64,000 nucleotides of DNA from Caulobacter sp. CCUG 60055 (GCF_022750545.1 NZ_PUIC01000008.1:186001-250000), one strand, 5' to 3'. Counted from the first letter of the stretch, positions 22,966-33,625 are shown. Numbers and translations: made by a program. The notes: generated from the sequence alone by a model not told the origin.

Positions 22966-25527
22966 TCAGGCCGCGACGTAGGCCGAGCCCAGTGACCCGG
23001 GGCGGCGCACCGGCAGGATGACGCTGACCGTGGTGCCCACGCCCGGCTCGCTCTCCAGCGTCAGCCTGCCGTCGTGCATCTCGACCAGCGACTTGGTCAG
23101 GGCGAGGCCGAGGCCGGTGCCCTGCTGGGTCTTGGCGTGCTGGTTCTCGATCTGCTCGAACGGCCTGGCCAGGCGCTTCAGGTCTTCCTTGGCGATGCCG
23201 ATGCCGGTGTCGGCTACCGAGATGCGCATCTGCTCGCCCGAGGCGGCGGGTTCGGTGCTGGCGCTGATGGTCACCCGCCCGCCGCGCGGCGTGAACTTCA
23301 GGGCGTTCGACAACAGGTTCAGCAGCACCTGCTTGAGCGCGCGGTAGTCGGCCTCGATCAGGGGCAGGGGCGGCAGGTCGACGATCAGGCGCAGGCCGGC
23401 CGTCTCGGCCCGGTTGCGCATCAGCCGGACCGTGTCCTCGACCACCTCGTCGAGATGGAGCGGCTCCAGCTTGAGGTTCATCTTGCCCGCCTCGATCTTG
23501 GACATGTCGAGGATGTCGTTGATGAGGGCGAGCAGATGCTGGCCCGAGCTCAAGATGTCGCGCGAATACTCCTTGTAGCGGTCGTCGCCCAGCGGGCCGA
23601 ACATCTCGTGGACCATGATCTCCGAGAAGCCGTTGATGGCGTTCAGCGGCGTGCGCAGCTCGTGGCTCATATTGGCCAGGAACTCGCTCTTGGCCTTGTT
23701 GGCCCCCTCGGCGCGGATCTTCTCGCTCTCGTATTTGCGGGCGAGCTCGGCCAGCTGCGCCTGGCTGCTCTCCAGGCTGTCGACGGCGCGTTGCAGCGCC
23801 TCCTCGTTGAGACGACGGGCCTCTTCCTGGTTCTTGATGGCGGTGATGTCGGCGGCGGTCATCACCAGCCCGCCCTCGGCGGTGCGGCGCTCGGAGATCT
23901 GCACCCAGCGTCCGTCGTTCAACTCGGCCTCGCGCACGCCCGGCCGGCCGTCGGGCGCGGGCAGCTCCTGCTTCACCGCCAGGGCGGCGATGCTGATCAC
24001 GCTGTCGCGCGGCGTGCCGGGCTTGAGGACGCGCGGCTCGATCGAGAAGAACTCCCGGTAGTTGCGGTTGCACATCAGCAGGCGGCCGGCGCGGTCCCAC
24101 AGCACGAACGCTTCCGAGGTGGAATCGATGGCGTCGCGCAGCCGGGTCTCGGCCGCCTGGGCCCGCGCCTGGGCGATGCGCTCCTCGGTGACGTCCAGCG
24201 CCACCCCGACGATGCGGCCGTAGTCGCCCGACGCCGGATCGGTGTCGAACGCCTGGCCGCGGGCGTCGATCCAGGCCGAGCGGCCGTTGCGGTTGGGCAC
24301 CCGGAACGAGACGTCGAAGGCGCCGTAGGCCGCCGCCGAGGTCAGGGCCTGGCGCACGCGGTCGCGATGGTCGGCGGCCACGCGTTCGAGCACCTCGCGC
24401 CCGGAGACGACGCCGCCGCCGCCCCATCCGAGGATGGCGCCGGTGACGTCGGACATGAACACGCGGTCTTCGTGCAGGTCCCATTCCCAGATGCCGCACC
24501 GCGCGGCCTCGACCGCTATGCGGAAGCGCTTTTCGCTGACGCTGGCGGCCTGCTGGACCTGCTTGGCCTTGCGCCCTTGGAGCAGCAGCAGGACGATGAG
24601 GGCGACGCCGATGGCCAGCGGCGCGACCAGCGACACCAGGTCGTCGGTGGAGATCGCCCGCCGGCCCGCCGGCCCGCCGGTCTTGACGGCGGCCACGATC
24701 AGCAGCGCGCCGCCGGCGACCGGCTTCATCGCCACCCGCGCCGCCGCACCGGACGGCAAGACCCCGGCGGCGGCGCCGGACTTGAAATCGGTAGGATTGA
24801 CGGAGAAGGCCTCGGCCAGGGAGCCGGCCTTGGCGACGCCGCCGGTCGCGGCCAGGATCTTGCCGGCCGGCGTCGTCACCGCCACCGCCTCGGCGACGTC
24901 GTCCAGGCTTTTCTGGAGGCGCAGGGCCGCGACGGCCCAGGCGCGCTCGCGGCCCGCCGGGGCGGCCAGCACCGCATAGATCCGTCCCGCGCCGTCGCCC
25001 TCGACCGGCCCGACCCAGAAGCTTTCACCGGAGCGGGCGGCGGCCTGGGCGGCCCGCACCAGGGTGGGCGAGGGGCGTCCGGCCGAGGCCTTCAGGCCGT
25101 CCGCGCCGACCAGGCCCAGGGCGTCGGCTGCGCCGTCGGCGGCCTTGAGGCCGGTCTCGGCGGCGTCGAGCGGGCGGTCGGGGTTGCGGCCGGCGACCTC
25201 GACGGCGGCCGTCAGCGCGGCGCGGGTGGCGGCGAACTCCCCGTCCAGCCGCGCCGCCGTCAGGGCGGCGGCGGAAGCCGCCGCCTCGGGGCCGGCGGCC
25301 GGCGGCCGCTGCAGGCGGATGGCGGCGAAGGCGGTGTAGACGGCCAGCATCAGCAGGGCGGCGAGCAGGGCGACCCGGATGTGGGCCGGCATGGCGGCCG
25401 CGGTCGCTCCGCGAGCCTCCTTCCTGCTGTCGCCCCCAACGCGCGCCAAAACGTCGTCCTCGCCCCGAATCCCGATTAACCAGCTTAGGCGGCGCCTTAG
25501 ATTCGAGTCACGGCCGTAACGGCGCAA
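22966..25527 (-). CDS. pleC: PleC-like cell-cycle histidine kinase/phosphatase
   Basis: Polar membrane kinase of up to 853 residues. Layout: membrane helix about 50-68, periplasmic domain of about 230 residues, second helix about 300-320, PAS domains (about 335-460 and 465-580), short coiled coil, HisKA with H622 in NMSHELRTPLNAINGFSEIM, and HATPase (NLLSNALKFTPRGG, DTGIGIA, GTGLGLAL). The dimerisation region LGDDRYKEYSRDILSSGQHLLALINDILDMSKIEAGKM is cut here only by length limits and strongly recalls Caulobacter PleC. PleC dephosphorylates DivK and phosphorylates PleD in polar development. The longest frame starts at TTG 25527; ATG 25392 just before the first helix is an alternative, with two GANTC sites between. 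Confidence 0.82.
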   Translation of the reverse strand: MRRYGRDSNLRRRLSWLIGIRGEDDVLARVGGDSRKEARGATAAAMPAHIRVALLAALLMLAVYTAFAAIRLQRPPAAGPEAAASAAALTAARLDGEFAATRAALTAAVEVAGRNPDRPLDAAETGLKAADGAADALGLVGADGLKASAGRPSPTLVRAAQAAARSGESFWVGPVEGDGAGRIYAVLAAPAGRERAWAVAALRLQKSLDDVAEAVAVTTPAGKILAATGGVAKAGSLAEAFSVNPTDFKSGAAAGVLPSGAAARVAMKPVAGGALLIVAAVKTGGPAGRRAISTDDLVSLVAPLAIGVALIVLLLLQGRKAKQVQQAASVSEKRFRIAVEAARCGIWEWDLHEDRVFMSDVTGAILGWGGGGVVSGREVLERVAADHRDRVRQALTSAAAYGAFDVSFRVPNRNGRSAWIDARGQAFDTDPASGDYGRIVGVALDVTEERIAQARAQAAETRLRDAIDSTSEAFVLWDRAGRLLMCNRNYREFFSIEPRVLKPGTPRDSVISIAALAVKQELPAPDGRPGVREAELNDGRWVQISERRTAEGGLVMTAADITAIKNQEEARRLNEEALQRAVDSLESSQAQLAELARKYESEKIRAEGANKAKSEFLANMSHELRTPLNAINGFSEIMVHEMFGPLGDDRYKEYSRDILSSGQHLLALINDILDMSKIEAGKMNLKLEPLHLDEVVEDTVRLMRNRAETAGLRLIVDLPPLPLIEADYRALKQVLLNLLSNALKFTPRGGRVTISASTEPAASGEQMRISVADTGIGIAKEDLKRLARPFEQIENQHAKTQQGTGLGLALTKSLVEMHDGRLTLESEPGVGTTVSVILPVRRPGSLGSAYVAA
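25500..25509 (-). promoter_or_regulatory. Tandem CcrM (GANTC) methylation sites at the pleC 5' end
   Basis: GATTC and GAGTC lie back to back at 25500-25509, inside the longest pleC frame but upstream of the alternative ATG at 25392. In Caulobacter, GANTC sites in promoters are methylated by CcrM and can tie transcription to replication. If pleC starts at 25392 these sites lie in its promoter. Confidence 0.35.
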
Positions 25528-25557
25528 AACAGCGTGGCGGCGCTGGAAATCTAAGGG

Positions 25558-28149
25558 TCAGGCCAGGGCTTTCGACGCCAGTTCGAGGACGTTCTTCGAC
25601 AGGCCCGGCGCGGCGGCGATCCGCTCCAGCTCGGCGCGCATGGCCTGGCCCAGGGCCGGCGCGTAGCGTCGCCAGCCGCCCAGCGGCTCGACCAGCCGGG
25701 CGGCGGTCATCGGATTGAAGGCGTCCACGGCCAGGATCTGGTCGGCCAGGAAGCGGTAGCCCGCCCCGCTGGGGTCGTGGAAGCGGGCGGGGTTGCCGTT
25801 GGCGAAGGTCTGCACCAGGGCGCGCATGCGGTTCGGGGTCTTGAGGTCGAAGGCGGGGTGGGCGGTGAGGCCGAGCACCCGGCCGAGCGCCAGGTCGGAC
25901 GGATCGCGCGCCTGGATCGCGAACCACTTGTCGATCACCAGCGGTTCGTCCTTCCAGCGGGCGTAGAACGCCGCCAGCGCCTGTTCGAAGGCCGGGCCGC
26001 CGATCTGCGACAGCGCGGTCAGCCCGCCCATGGCGTCGGTCATGTTGGCCGCGCCTTCGAAGTGCGCGACGGTCAGGGCGACGTTGTCGGCGTGGGGATC
26101 GCAGGCCAGGGCCTCGAGCGCGCCGTTGCGCAGGGCGCGGCGGCCGGCGCTGGCGGCGTCGGGCGAGAAGGGGGCGGCGTCCCGCATGTCGGCGTGCAGG
26201 CGGCGCAGCCGGTCGCCGAGATGGGCGGCGATGCGCAGGCGCAAGGCCTGGCGCGCCGCGTGGATGGCGTGCGGATCGGCCGGCGTGCTGGCCATGGCCA
26301 GGTCCTGCTCGCCGGGCAGGGATAGCAGCAGCGCCTTGAACGCCGGTTCGGCCGCCTGGTCGTCAAGGGCGCGGCCGAGGGCTTCGGCGAAGCGTTCCTC
26401 GCCGACTTCGTCGGCGTGGCCGGCGGCGCGGGCCAGGATCAGCTCCCGCGCCAGCTCCTGGCCGGCCTCCCAGCGGTTGAACAGGTCGACGTCGGCGGCG
26501 AGCAGCACGTAGCGGTGGCGGGACGGGGCGTCGACGGCCAACTGCACCGGCGCGGAGAAGCCGCGCAGCGCAGACAGCACCGGGCGACGGGGCACGCCCT
26601 CGATCCGCACCCGGCGTTCGGCCTCGGCCAGCAGGACGACCTCGGTGTCCTTGAGGACCCGGCCGTCCTCGTCGAGCAGGCCCAGGGCCACCGGCGTCAC
26701 CAGCGCCGCCTTGATCGCCTGGCCGGGCGTGGGAGCGGTCTTCTGGGTGAGCAGCACGTCGAGCGCCGCGCCGGCCTCGTCCCACTCGGCCGAGATCGAC
26801 ACCTCGGGGGTGCCGGCCTGCTCGTACCAGCGGAAGAAGTCGCCGAGATCGGCGCCCGAGGCCTCGGCGAAGCAGGCGATGAAGGCCTCGACCGTGGCGG
26901 CCTGGCCGTCCCAGCGGTCGAAATAGAGGTCCATGCCGCGCCGGAAGTCCGCCTCGCCCAGCAGCAGCTTGAGCATGCGGATGACCTCGGCGCCCTTCTC
27001 GTAGACGGTCGCCGTGTAGAAGTTGTCGATCTTCATATAGCTGGACGGCCGCACTGGATGGGCGAGGGGGCCGGCGTCCTCGGGGAACTGCCGCGCGCGC
27101 AGCGCCTTGACGTCCTTGATCCGTTGCACCGCCTCGCCGCGCATGTCGGCCGAGAAGCTCTGGTCGCGGAAGACGGTCAGGCCCTCCTTGAGGCACAGCT
27201 GGAACCAGTCTCGGCAAGTGATGCGGTCGCCGGTCCAGTTGTGGAAATACTCGTGGGCGACGACGCTCTCGATGCGCTCATAGTCGAGGTCGGTGGCGGT
27301 TTCGGCGTCGGCGAGCAGCAGGGAGCTGTTGAAGATGTTCAGCCCCTTGTTCTCCATCGCGCCGAAATTGAAATCGCGCACGGCGACGATCATGAACAGG
27401 TCGAGATCGTATTCCCGGCCAAAGGCTTGTTCGTCCCACTTCATGGAGCGCTTGAGGGCGTCCATGGCGTAGGCGGCCCGGGGCGCCTGGCCAGGATCGA
27501 CATAGATCCGCAGCGCGACCTCGCGCCCGGACAGGGTGACGAAGCTGTCGGCCAGTTCGTCCAGCTCGCCGGCGACCAGGGCGAACAGATAGCAGGGCTT
27601 GGGGAAGGGGTCGTTCCAGACCGCGTAGCGGCGGCCGTCGGCGGTCTCGCCGCTTTCGATCAGGTTGCCGTTGGACAGCAGGCGCGGATAGGCCGCGTCG
27701 GCCTCGATCCGGACGGTGTACCGGGCCAGCACGTCCGGCCGGTCGGGGAAGTAGGTGATCTTGCGGAAGCCCTCGGCCTCGCACTGGGTGCAGAAGCGGC
27801 CGCCGGACATGTAGAGGCCTTCCAGGGCCTTGTTGCCCTCAGGATCGATCTCGACCTCGGTGACCAGGACGAAGGCGTCGGGGACGGCGGCGATGGTCAG
27901 GGTCTCGGGGGCGACCTCGTATTCGGCGGGCGACAGGGCGCGGCCGTCGATCTCGATCCCGAGCAGCGACAGGCGCACGCCGTCGAGCGTCAGCGGCTGA
28001 TCGTGGACGCCGTTGCGCCGCACCGACAGGCGGGCCCGAACCCGCGTCGCCGTCGGCTCCAGCCGGAACTCCAGCGCCGCCTCGTCGATCAGGAACGCGG
28101 GCGGGCGATAGTCGGAAAGGCGGACGGGTTCGGGCGTGTCGGTGCGCAT
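25558..28149 (-). CDS. pepN: Aminopeptidase N (M1 metallopeptidase)
   Basis: Zinc aminopeptidase of 863 residues, the usual size of proteobacterial PepN. The exopeptidase motif GAMEN (FGAMENKGLN, about residue 260) binds the substrate N-terminus. The zinc site is H299-E300-x2-H303-x18-E322 (VAHEYFHNW ... KEGLTVF). An N-terminal beta-saddle domain and a long C-terminal helical domain complete the fold. It removes N-terminal residues from peptides in the cytoplasm. It lies 30 bases upstream of the longest pleC frame on the same strand, so pleC may be partly cotranscribed. The ATG at 28149 faces no close neighbour. Confidence 0.95.
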   Translation of the reverse strand: MRTDTPEPVRLSDYRPPAFLIDEAALEFRLEPTATRVRARLSVRRNGVHDQPLTLDGVRLSLLGIEIDGRALSPAEYEVAPETLTIAAVPDAFVLVTEVEIDPEGNKALEGLYMSGGRFCTQCEAEGFRKITYFPDRPDVLARYTVRIEADAAYPRLLSNGNLIESGETADGRRYAVWNDPFPKPCYLFALVAGELDELADSFVTLSGREVALRIYVDPGQAPRAAYAMDALKRSMKWDEQAFGREYDLDLFMIVAVRDFNFGAMENKGLNIFNSSLLLADAETATDLDYERIESVVAHEYFHNWTGDRITCRDWFQLCLKEGLTVFRDQSFSADMRGEAVQRIKDVKALRARQFPEDAGPLAHPVRPSSYMKIDNFYTATVYEKGAEVIRMLKLLLGEADFRRGMDLYFDRWDGQAATVEAFIACFAEASGADLGDFFRWYEQAGTPEVSISAEWDEAGAALDVLLTQKTAPTPGQAIKAALVTPVALGLLDEDGRVLKDTEVVLLAEAERRVRIEGVPRRPVLSALRGFSAPVQLAVDAPSRHRYVLLAADVDLFNRWEAGQELARELILARAAGHADEVGEERFAEALGRALDDQAAEPAFKALLLSLPGEQDLAMASTPADPHAIHAARQALRLRIAAHLGDRLRRLHADMRDAAPFSPDAASAGRRALRNGALEALACDPHADNVALTVAHFEGAANMTDAMGGLTALSQIGGPAFEQALAAFYARWKDEPLVIDKWFAIQARDPSDLALGRVLGLTAHPAFDLKTPNRMRALVQTFANGNPARFHDPSGAGYRFLADQILAVDAFNPMTAARLVEPLGGWRRYAPALGQAMRAELERIAAAPGLSKNVLELASKALA

Positions 28150-28255
28150 GCTCCGGATGTAGCGCCGCCGCGTCGCGGTGTCATCTCGAGGCGGCGTCTT
28201 CTTTTTCAGCCCCCGAGCGGCCTCGCCCGTTCGCCGCCGACCCGGGCCGCGGCGC

Positions 28256-28801
28256 TCATTGGGCCGCCGGCGCCGGGACCTCGGCGAGGTAGCGCAGCAC
28301 CGTCTGGGCGCGCCGCGCCAGGGCCAGGATGTCGCCAGGGGCGTCCTCGGGCGCCTCGGCGACGAGGTCGTTGAGGTCCTGGGCCAGTTTCAGCAACCTC
28401 GGGGCGCTGGCGATCAGCCGGGCCTGGAACTCGATCTTGCGCGGGTCGCGGTCGTATTCGGCCCCCGGCGTGCGCCAGCCGCCCCAGTCGTTGGGGTCTG
28501 TCACCACCACCGGATAGGTGCCGGGATAGGGGTGATGAGCGCAGTCCTCCTGGGTCTGCCACTTGTTGCGGGCGCGCAGCAACCGCCAGTCGCCGAGGTC
28601 GGCGTCGCCGCCGTCCTCGCCCTTGTCCTCGGCCCGCAGTTCGTTGGCCAGGAACTCGCGGCCGAGGCCGACGTCGTAGGTGATCCGCACCGGCTCGTCG
28701 AAGCCCTTGGCCCAGACCGGGACGATCTTCTCGACCACCGCCCAGGCGCCGACGCTCTCGACCCAGACCTTCTGGTTGCGGTGAAACTGAGCCTTGGCCA
28801 T
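28256..28801 (-). CDS. Conserved hypothetical protein
   Basis: Not recognised. From ATG 28801 the product has 181 residues; a longer frame to 28867 adds 22 residues unlike the rest. The N-terminal third reads like a small beta barrel (AQFHRNQKVWVESVGAWAVV, then PVRITYDVGLGREF), and the C-terminal part is helical (LIASAPRLLKLAQDLNDLV). It is acidic and soluble, with no signal peptide. It is divergent from the acyl-CoA dehydrogenase genes across about 150 bases that contain an inverted repeat. Confidence 0.6.
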   Translation of the reverse strand: MAKAQFHRNQKVWVESVGAWAVVEKIVPVWAKGFDEPVRITYDVGLGREFLANELRAEDKGEDGGDADLGDWRLLRARNKWQTQEDCAHHPYPGTYPVVVTDPNDWGGWRTPGAEYDRDPRKIEFQARLIASAPRLLKLAQDLNDLVAEAPEDAPGDILALARRAQTVLRYLAEVPAPAAQ

Positions 28802-28852
28802 GCGCACGCCCCCAAACCGTTGTTCGCAACCTTCGCTTATCGCCCGGAATCG

Positions 28853-28867
28853 TTGACGCCAGGTCAA
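28853..28867 (+). promoter_or_regulatory. Inverted repeat before the acyl-CoA dehydrogenase genes
   Basis: TTGAC-GCCAG-GTCAA, five-base arms, sits in the 154-base divergent intergenic region, 89 bases before the GTG at 28956 and 52 bases before the minus-strand ATG at 28801. It could be an operator, and its left arm could also serve as a -35 element (TTGACG). Confidence 0.3.
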
Positions 28868-28955
28868 TCTTTTCCTGTGCGCACAAGTGGTTATGCTCGT
28901 CGCCTACAAAGACGACGCGCCGCCTGGGCGCGCATGCCGGGAGGGCGTTTGGGCC

Positions 28956-30071
28956 GTGAACTTCGACTATTCCGACGACCAGAAATTCCTCAAGAACGAA
29001 GCGCGCAAGTTCTTGGAGGCGAACTGCGGGCCTGCGGTGGTCCGCGGCGTGATGGACAACGCCGACCGTTCCTATGACGAGGGCCTGTGGAAGGCCGTGG
29101 CCGCTCAGGGCTGGCTGGGCGCGGCCATTCCCGAGGACTTCGGCGGCCTGGGGCTCGGCCATGTCGAGCTTTGCGCCATCGCCGAGGAGTTGGGCCGCGT
29201 CGTCGCCCCGATCCCGTTCGCCTCGACCGTCTATTTCCTCGCCGAGGCGCTGCTGCTGGCCGGCGACGACAAGCAGAAGGGCGAGCTGCTGCCCAAGATC
29301 GCCGCCGGCGAACTGATCGGCGCCTTCGCCACCTCCGAAGGTCCCGGCCCGGTCACGCCCGCTTCGGTCAAGGCCAAGGTCGAGGGCGGCAAGCTGACCG
29401 GCGTCAAGATCCCGGTCACCGACGGCGACATCGCCGACGTGGCGCTGGTCCTGGCCAACGAGGGCGGCAAGCCCGGCCTGTTCCTGGTCGACCTCAAGGG
29501 CGCGGGCGTCCAGAGCGAGACCCTCAAGACCCTCGATCCGGCCCGCGGCGCGGCCAGGCTGACCTTCAGCGGCGCTTCGGCGACCCGCGTCGGCGCGGCG
29601 GGCGAGGGCTTCGCCTTGGTCGAGCAGGTGATGGACCGTGCGGCGGTGCTGCTGGCCTTCGAACAGGTCGGCGGCGCCGACCGCTGCCTGGAGATGGCCA
29701 AGGCTTACGCTCTTGAACGCTACGCCTTCGGCCGCGTCATCGCCGGCTATCAGGCGATCAAGCACAAGCTGGCCGACATCTACGTCAAGAACGAGGTCGC
29801 CCGCTCCAACGCCTATTACGGCGCCTGGGCGCTCAACACCGGCGCGGCCGAACTGCCCATCGCCGCCTCGGCGGCGCGGGTGGCGGCGTCGGAAGCCTTC
29901 TGGTTCGCCGCGAAGGAGAACATCCAGACCCACGGCGGCATGGGCTTCACCTGGGACGTCGATTGTCACCTCTATTATCGCCGCTCGCGACAGCTTTCCC
30001 TGGTCGCCGGCGCGCCCAAGGTCTGGAAGGAACGCCTGGTTCAGCAGCTGGAGCGCCGCAACGCGGCCTGA
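28956..30071 (+). CDS. Acyl-CoA dehydrogenase, subunit lacking the usual catalytic Glu
   Basis: FAD-dependent acyl-CoA dehydrogenase family protein, 371 residues from GTG 28956. The N-terminal helical domain, the middle beta domain (IGAFATSEGPGPV) and the C-terminal helical domain (YAFGRVIAGYQAIKHKLAD, then THGGMGFTWDVDCHLYYRRSR) are all present. The C-terminal catalytic-base region usually reads YEGT; here it is QLSLVAGAP, so that Glu is missing. With a second, longer family member 43 bases downstream, the two may form a mixed alpha2-beta2 enzyme as known for steroid/cholesterol side-chain dehydrogenases. The acyl substrate is unknown. Confidence 0.85.
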   Translation: MNFDYSDDQKFLKNEARKFLEANCGPAVVRGVMDNADRSYDEGLWKAVAAQGWLGAAIPEDFGGLGLGHVELCAIAEELGRVVAPIPFASTVYFLAEALLLAGDDKQKGELLPKIAAGELIGAFATSEGPGPVTPASVKAKVEGGKLTGVKIPVTDGDIADVALVLANEGGKPGLFLVDLKGAGVQSETLKTLDPARGAARLTFSGASATRVGAAGEGFALVEQVMDRAAVLLAFEQVGGADRCLEMAKAYALERYAFGRVIAGYQAIKHKLADIYVKNEVARSNAYYGAWALNTGAAELPIAASAARVAASEAFWFAAKENIQTHGGMGFTWDVDCHLYYRRSRQLSLVAGAPKVWKERLVQQLERRNAA

Positions 30072-30114
30072 CCGCCGCGCCGCGCACCGCTCAACGACAT
30101 TCGAGGAAACGAAC

Positions 30115-31341
30115 ATGGACTTCAACGACAGCCCCGAAGAGGCCGCCTACCGCGCCCAGGCCAAGGCCTGGCTGGAGGCCAACGCCGCCGACCACGCCGC
30201 CAGAAGCGCGGGCGGGCGCCGGCCCAACACCGACGACCACATGGCCGCCGCCAAGTCCTGGCAGGCCCGCAAGGCCGAGGCCGGCTACGCCTGCATCACC
30301 TGGCCCAAGGCCTGGGGCGGCGGCGGCGGATCGCCGATCCAGCAGGTGATCTTCAACCAGGAAGAGGGCAAGGCCGGCGTCAACTACGGCTATTTCACCA
30401 TCGGCCTGGGCATGTGCGTGCCGACGGTGATGGCCTTCGCCGATGACGAGACCAAGCAGCGCTTCGTCGGCCCGGCCGTGCGCGGCGAGGAGATCTGGTG
30501 CCAGCTGTTCTCCGAGCCGGCCGGCGGCTCGGACGTGGCGGCGGCGCGCACCCGCGCCGTGCGCGACGGCGACGACTGGGTGATCAACGGCCAGAAGGTG
30601 TGGACCACCGGCGCCCAGTATTCCGACTACGGCATCGTGCTGGTGCGCACCGATCCCGACACGCCCAAGCACAAGGGCCTGACCATGTTCTGGATCGACA
30701 TGAAGTCGCCGGGCGTGGAGGTGCGGCCGATCTACCAGATGTCGGGCGGTTCGGAGTTCAACGAGGTCTATTTCACCGACGTCCGTGTCAAGGACAGCCA
30801 GCGCCTGGGCGAGCCGGGGCAGGGCTGGCAGGTCGCCTTGGTCACGCTGATGAACGAGCGCCTCGCCGTCGGCGGGTCGGCCGGGCCGAACTACGCCGAG
30901 ATCATGAACCTCGCCCGCGACCTGCCGGCCGGGAACGGGCCGGCCCTGTCGGACGCCTCGTTCCGCGAGAAGCTGGCCGACTGGTACGTCCAGGCCGAAG
31001 GGCTGAAGCTGACCCGTTTCCGCACCATGACGGCGCTGTCGCGAGGCCAGACGCCGGGACCGGAAAGTTCAATCGGCAAGATCATTTCCGCCAATCAGCT
31101 GCAGGACCTGTCGAACCTGGCGGTCGAGATGGAGGACCAGTACGGGATCATCAACGATCCGGCCCTGGCCCCGATGGAGGCGGCGTTCCAGCAGAGCCTG
31201 ATGTGGGCGCCGGGCCTGCGCATCGCCGGCGGCACCGACGAGATCCTCAAGAACATCATCGCCGAGCGGGTCCTGGGCCTGCCGGGCGAGGTCCGCGTCG
31301 ACAAGGACGTGCCGTTCAAGGACATGCCGACGGGGCGGTGA
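30115..31341 (+). CDS. Acyl-CoA dehydrogenase, second subunit
   Basis: Acyl-CoA dehydrogenase of 408 residues, ATG 30115 behind GAGGAAACG. It shows the FAD/substrate motif WCQLFSEPAGGSDVAAARTRA, then DDWVINGQKVWTTGAQ in the beta domain and C-terminal helices ending APGLRIAGGTDEILKNIIAERVLGLP. The catalytic-loop equivalent is AGGTDEIL, with an acidic pair where YEGT normally stands. It follows the first dehydrogenase closely, so the two are an operon and possibly one heteromeric enzyme in beta-oxidation of an unusual acyl-CoA. No thiolase, ligase or hydratase genes lie nearby to reveal the pathway. Confidence 0.88.
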   Translation: MDFNDSPEEAAYRAQAKAWLEANAADHAARSAGGRRPNTDDHMAAAKSWQARKAEAGYACITWPKAWGGGGGSPIQQVIFNQEEGKAGVNYGYFTIGLGMCVPTVMAFADDETKQRFVGPAVRGEEIWCQLFSEPAGGSDVAAARTRAVRDGDDWVINGQKVWTTGAQYSDYGIVLVRTDPDTPKHKGLTMFWIDMKSPGVEVRPIYQMSGGSEFNEVYFTDVRVKDSQRLGEPGQGWQVALVTLMNERLAVGGSAGPNYAEIMNLARDLPAGNGPALSDASFREKLADWYVQAEGLKLTRFRTMTALSRGQTPGPESSIGKIISANQLQDLSNLAVEMEDQYGIINDPALAPMEAAFQQSLMWAPGLRIAGGTDEILKNIIAERVLGLPGEVRVDKDVPFKDMPTGR

Positions 31342-31437
31342 TCTCGGCTCGAATACTGCGCCGACGTTGCACGGGCGGGGCGCCCTCAGCTATGAGAGCG
31401 CCCAACTCCCGCAGATACCGAACGGACCCGAGCCGCC

Positions 31438-33105
<1,668 letters not shown>

Positions 33106-33128
33106 CCTGACGGCGCGTCCGAAAAGGA

Positions 33129-33157
33129 AAAGGCCCGGCGATCGCCGGGCCTTTTTT
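33129..33157. terminator. Rho-independent terminator (bidirectional)
   Basis: Perfect GC-rich stem with arms AAAGGCCCGGCG (33129-33140) and CGCCGGGCCTTT (33143-33154) around AT, preceded by A-rich and followed by a T-run. It ends ettA on the plus strand and, being symmetrical, can also end the convergent small gene at 33178. Confidence 0.93.
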
Positions 33158-33177
33158 GTCGGGAGCCGTATCCGCTC

Positions 33178-33459
33178 CTACTTGGGCTGCGCGCCGGCGT
33201 CGGGAGCCGGGGCGGCGGCGGCCGGGGCGGCCTTCGGCTTGGCCTTGTGGTGCTTGGCCTTGTGCGCCTTGGCCTTGTGGGCCGGCGCCTTGGCGGCCGG
33301 CGCATCGTCCTTGGGCAGTTGGTCGTAGGGGATCGGGCCGGCGTTGGGGCTGCCGGCGGCCTCCGGTTCGGCGGCCTTCTTGTGCGTCGTTTTCGCCATG
33401 GCGGGCGCAACGGCCAGGGACAGGGCGGCGACCCCAAGGACAAAGGTCTTCGACAGCAT
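33178..33459 (-). CDS. Small secreted His/Lys/Ala-rich protein
   Basis: A 93-residue protein with a clean Sec signal peptide (MLSKTFVLGVAALSLAVAPAMA, cleavage after residue 22). The mature part is low complexity, with clustered HKAK-type repeats at about 61-75 (HKAKAHKAKHHKAKPK) and a Pro/Ala tail. The repeats are strongly basic and His-rich, so they could bind metal ions, nucleic acid or anionic polymers in the periplasm; no family is recognised. The longer frame reaching 33708 lacks a signal and is not favoured. It is convergent with ettA, sharing its terminator. Confidence 0.65.
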   Translation of the reverse strand: MLSKTFVLGVAALSLAVAPAMAKTTHKKAAEPEAAGSPNAGPIPYDQLPKDDAPAAKAPAHKAKAHKAKHHKAKPKAAPAAAAPAPDAGAQPK

Positions 33460-33625
33460 TGCGCGGTTTTCCTCATCTCGGCGGCTGCAAGATCGCAGCC
33501 AGCACTGCGCACAACGCCGATGGACGAGGAGCGTTGCATTGGATTTCGCCTTGAGAGCGATCTTTTCTCGTTTTGCGAACGGACGACGATCTGCGCGGCG
33601 GCGCGTCGCGATACGGTTGAATATC

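Noticed and set aside
23074-25479. 801-codon plus-strand frame opposite pleC
   Set aside because: Gln/Gly/Asp-rich shadow with no recognisable domain.
28149-28255. GC-rich region between pepN and the unknown minus-strand gene as a terminator
   Set aside because: Only a four-base stem (CGAG/CTCG) can be formed and the A-run is poorly placed.
33483-33500. GGCTGC-N6-GCAGCC as a riboswitch or terminator
   Set aside because: Short single hairpin in a leader, with no conserved aptamer elements or T-run.
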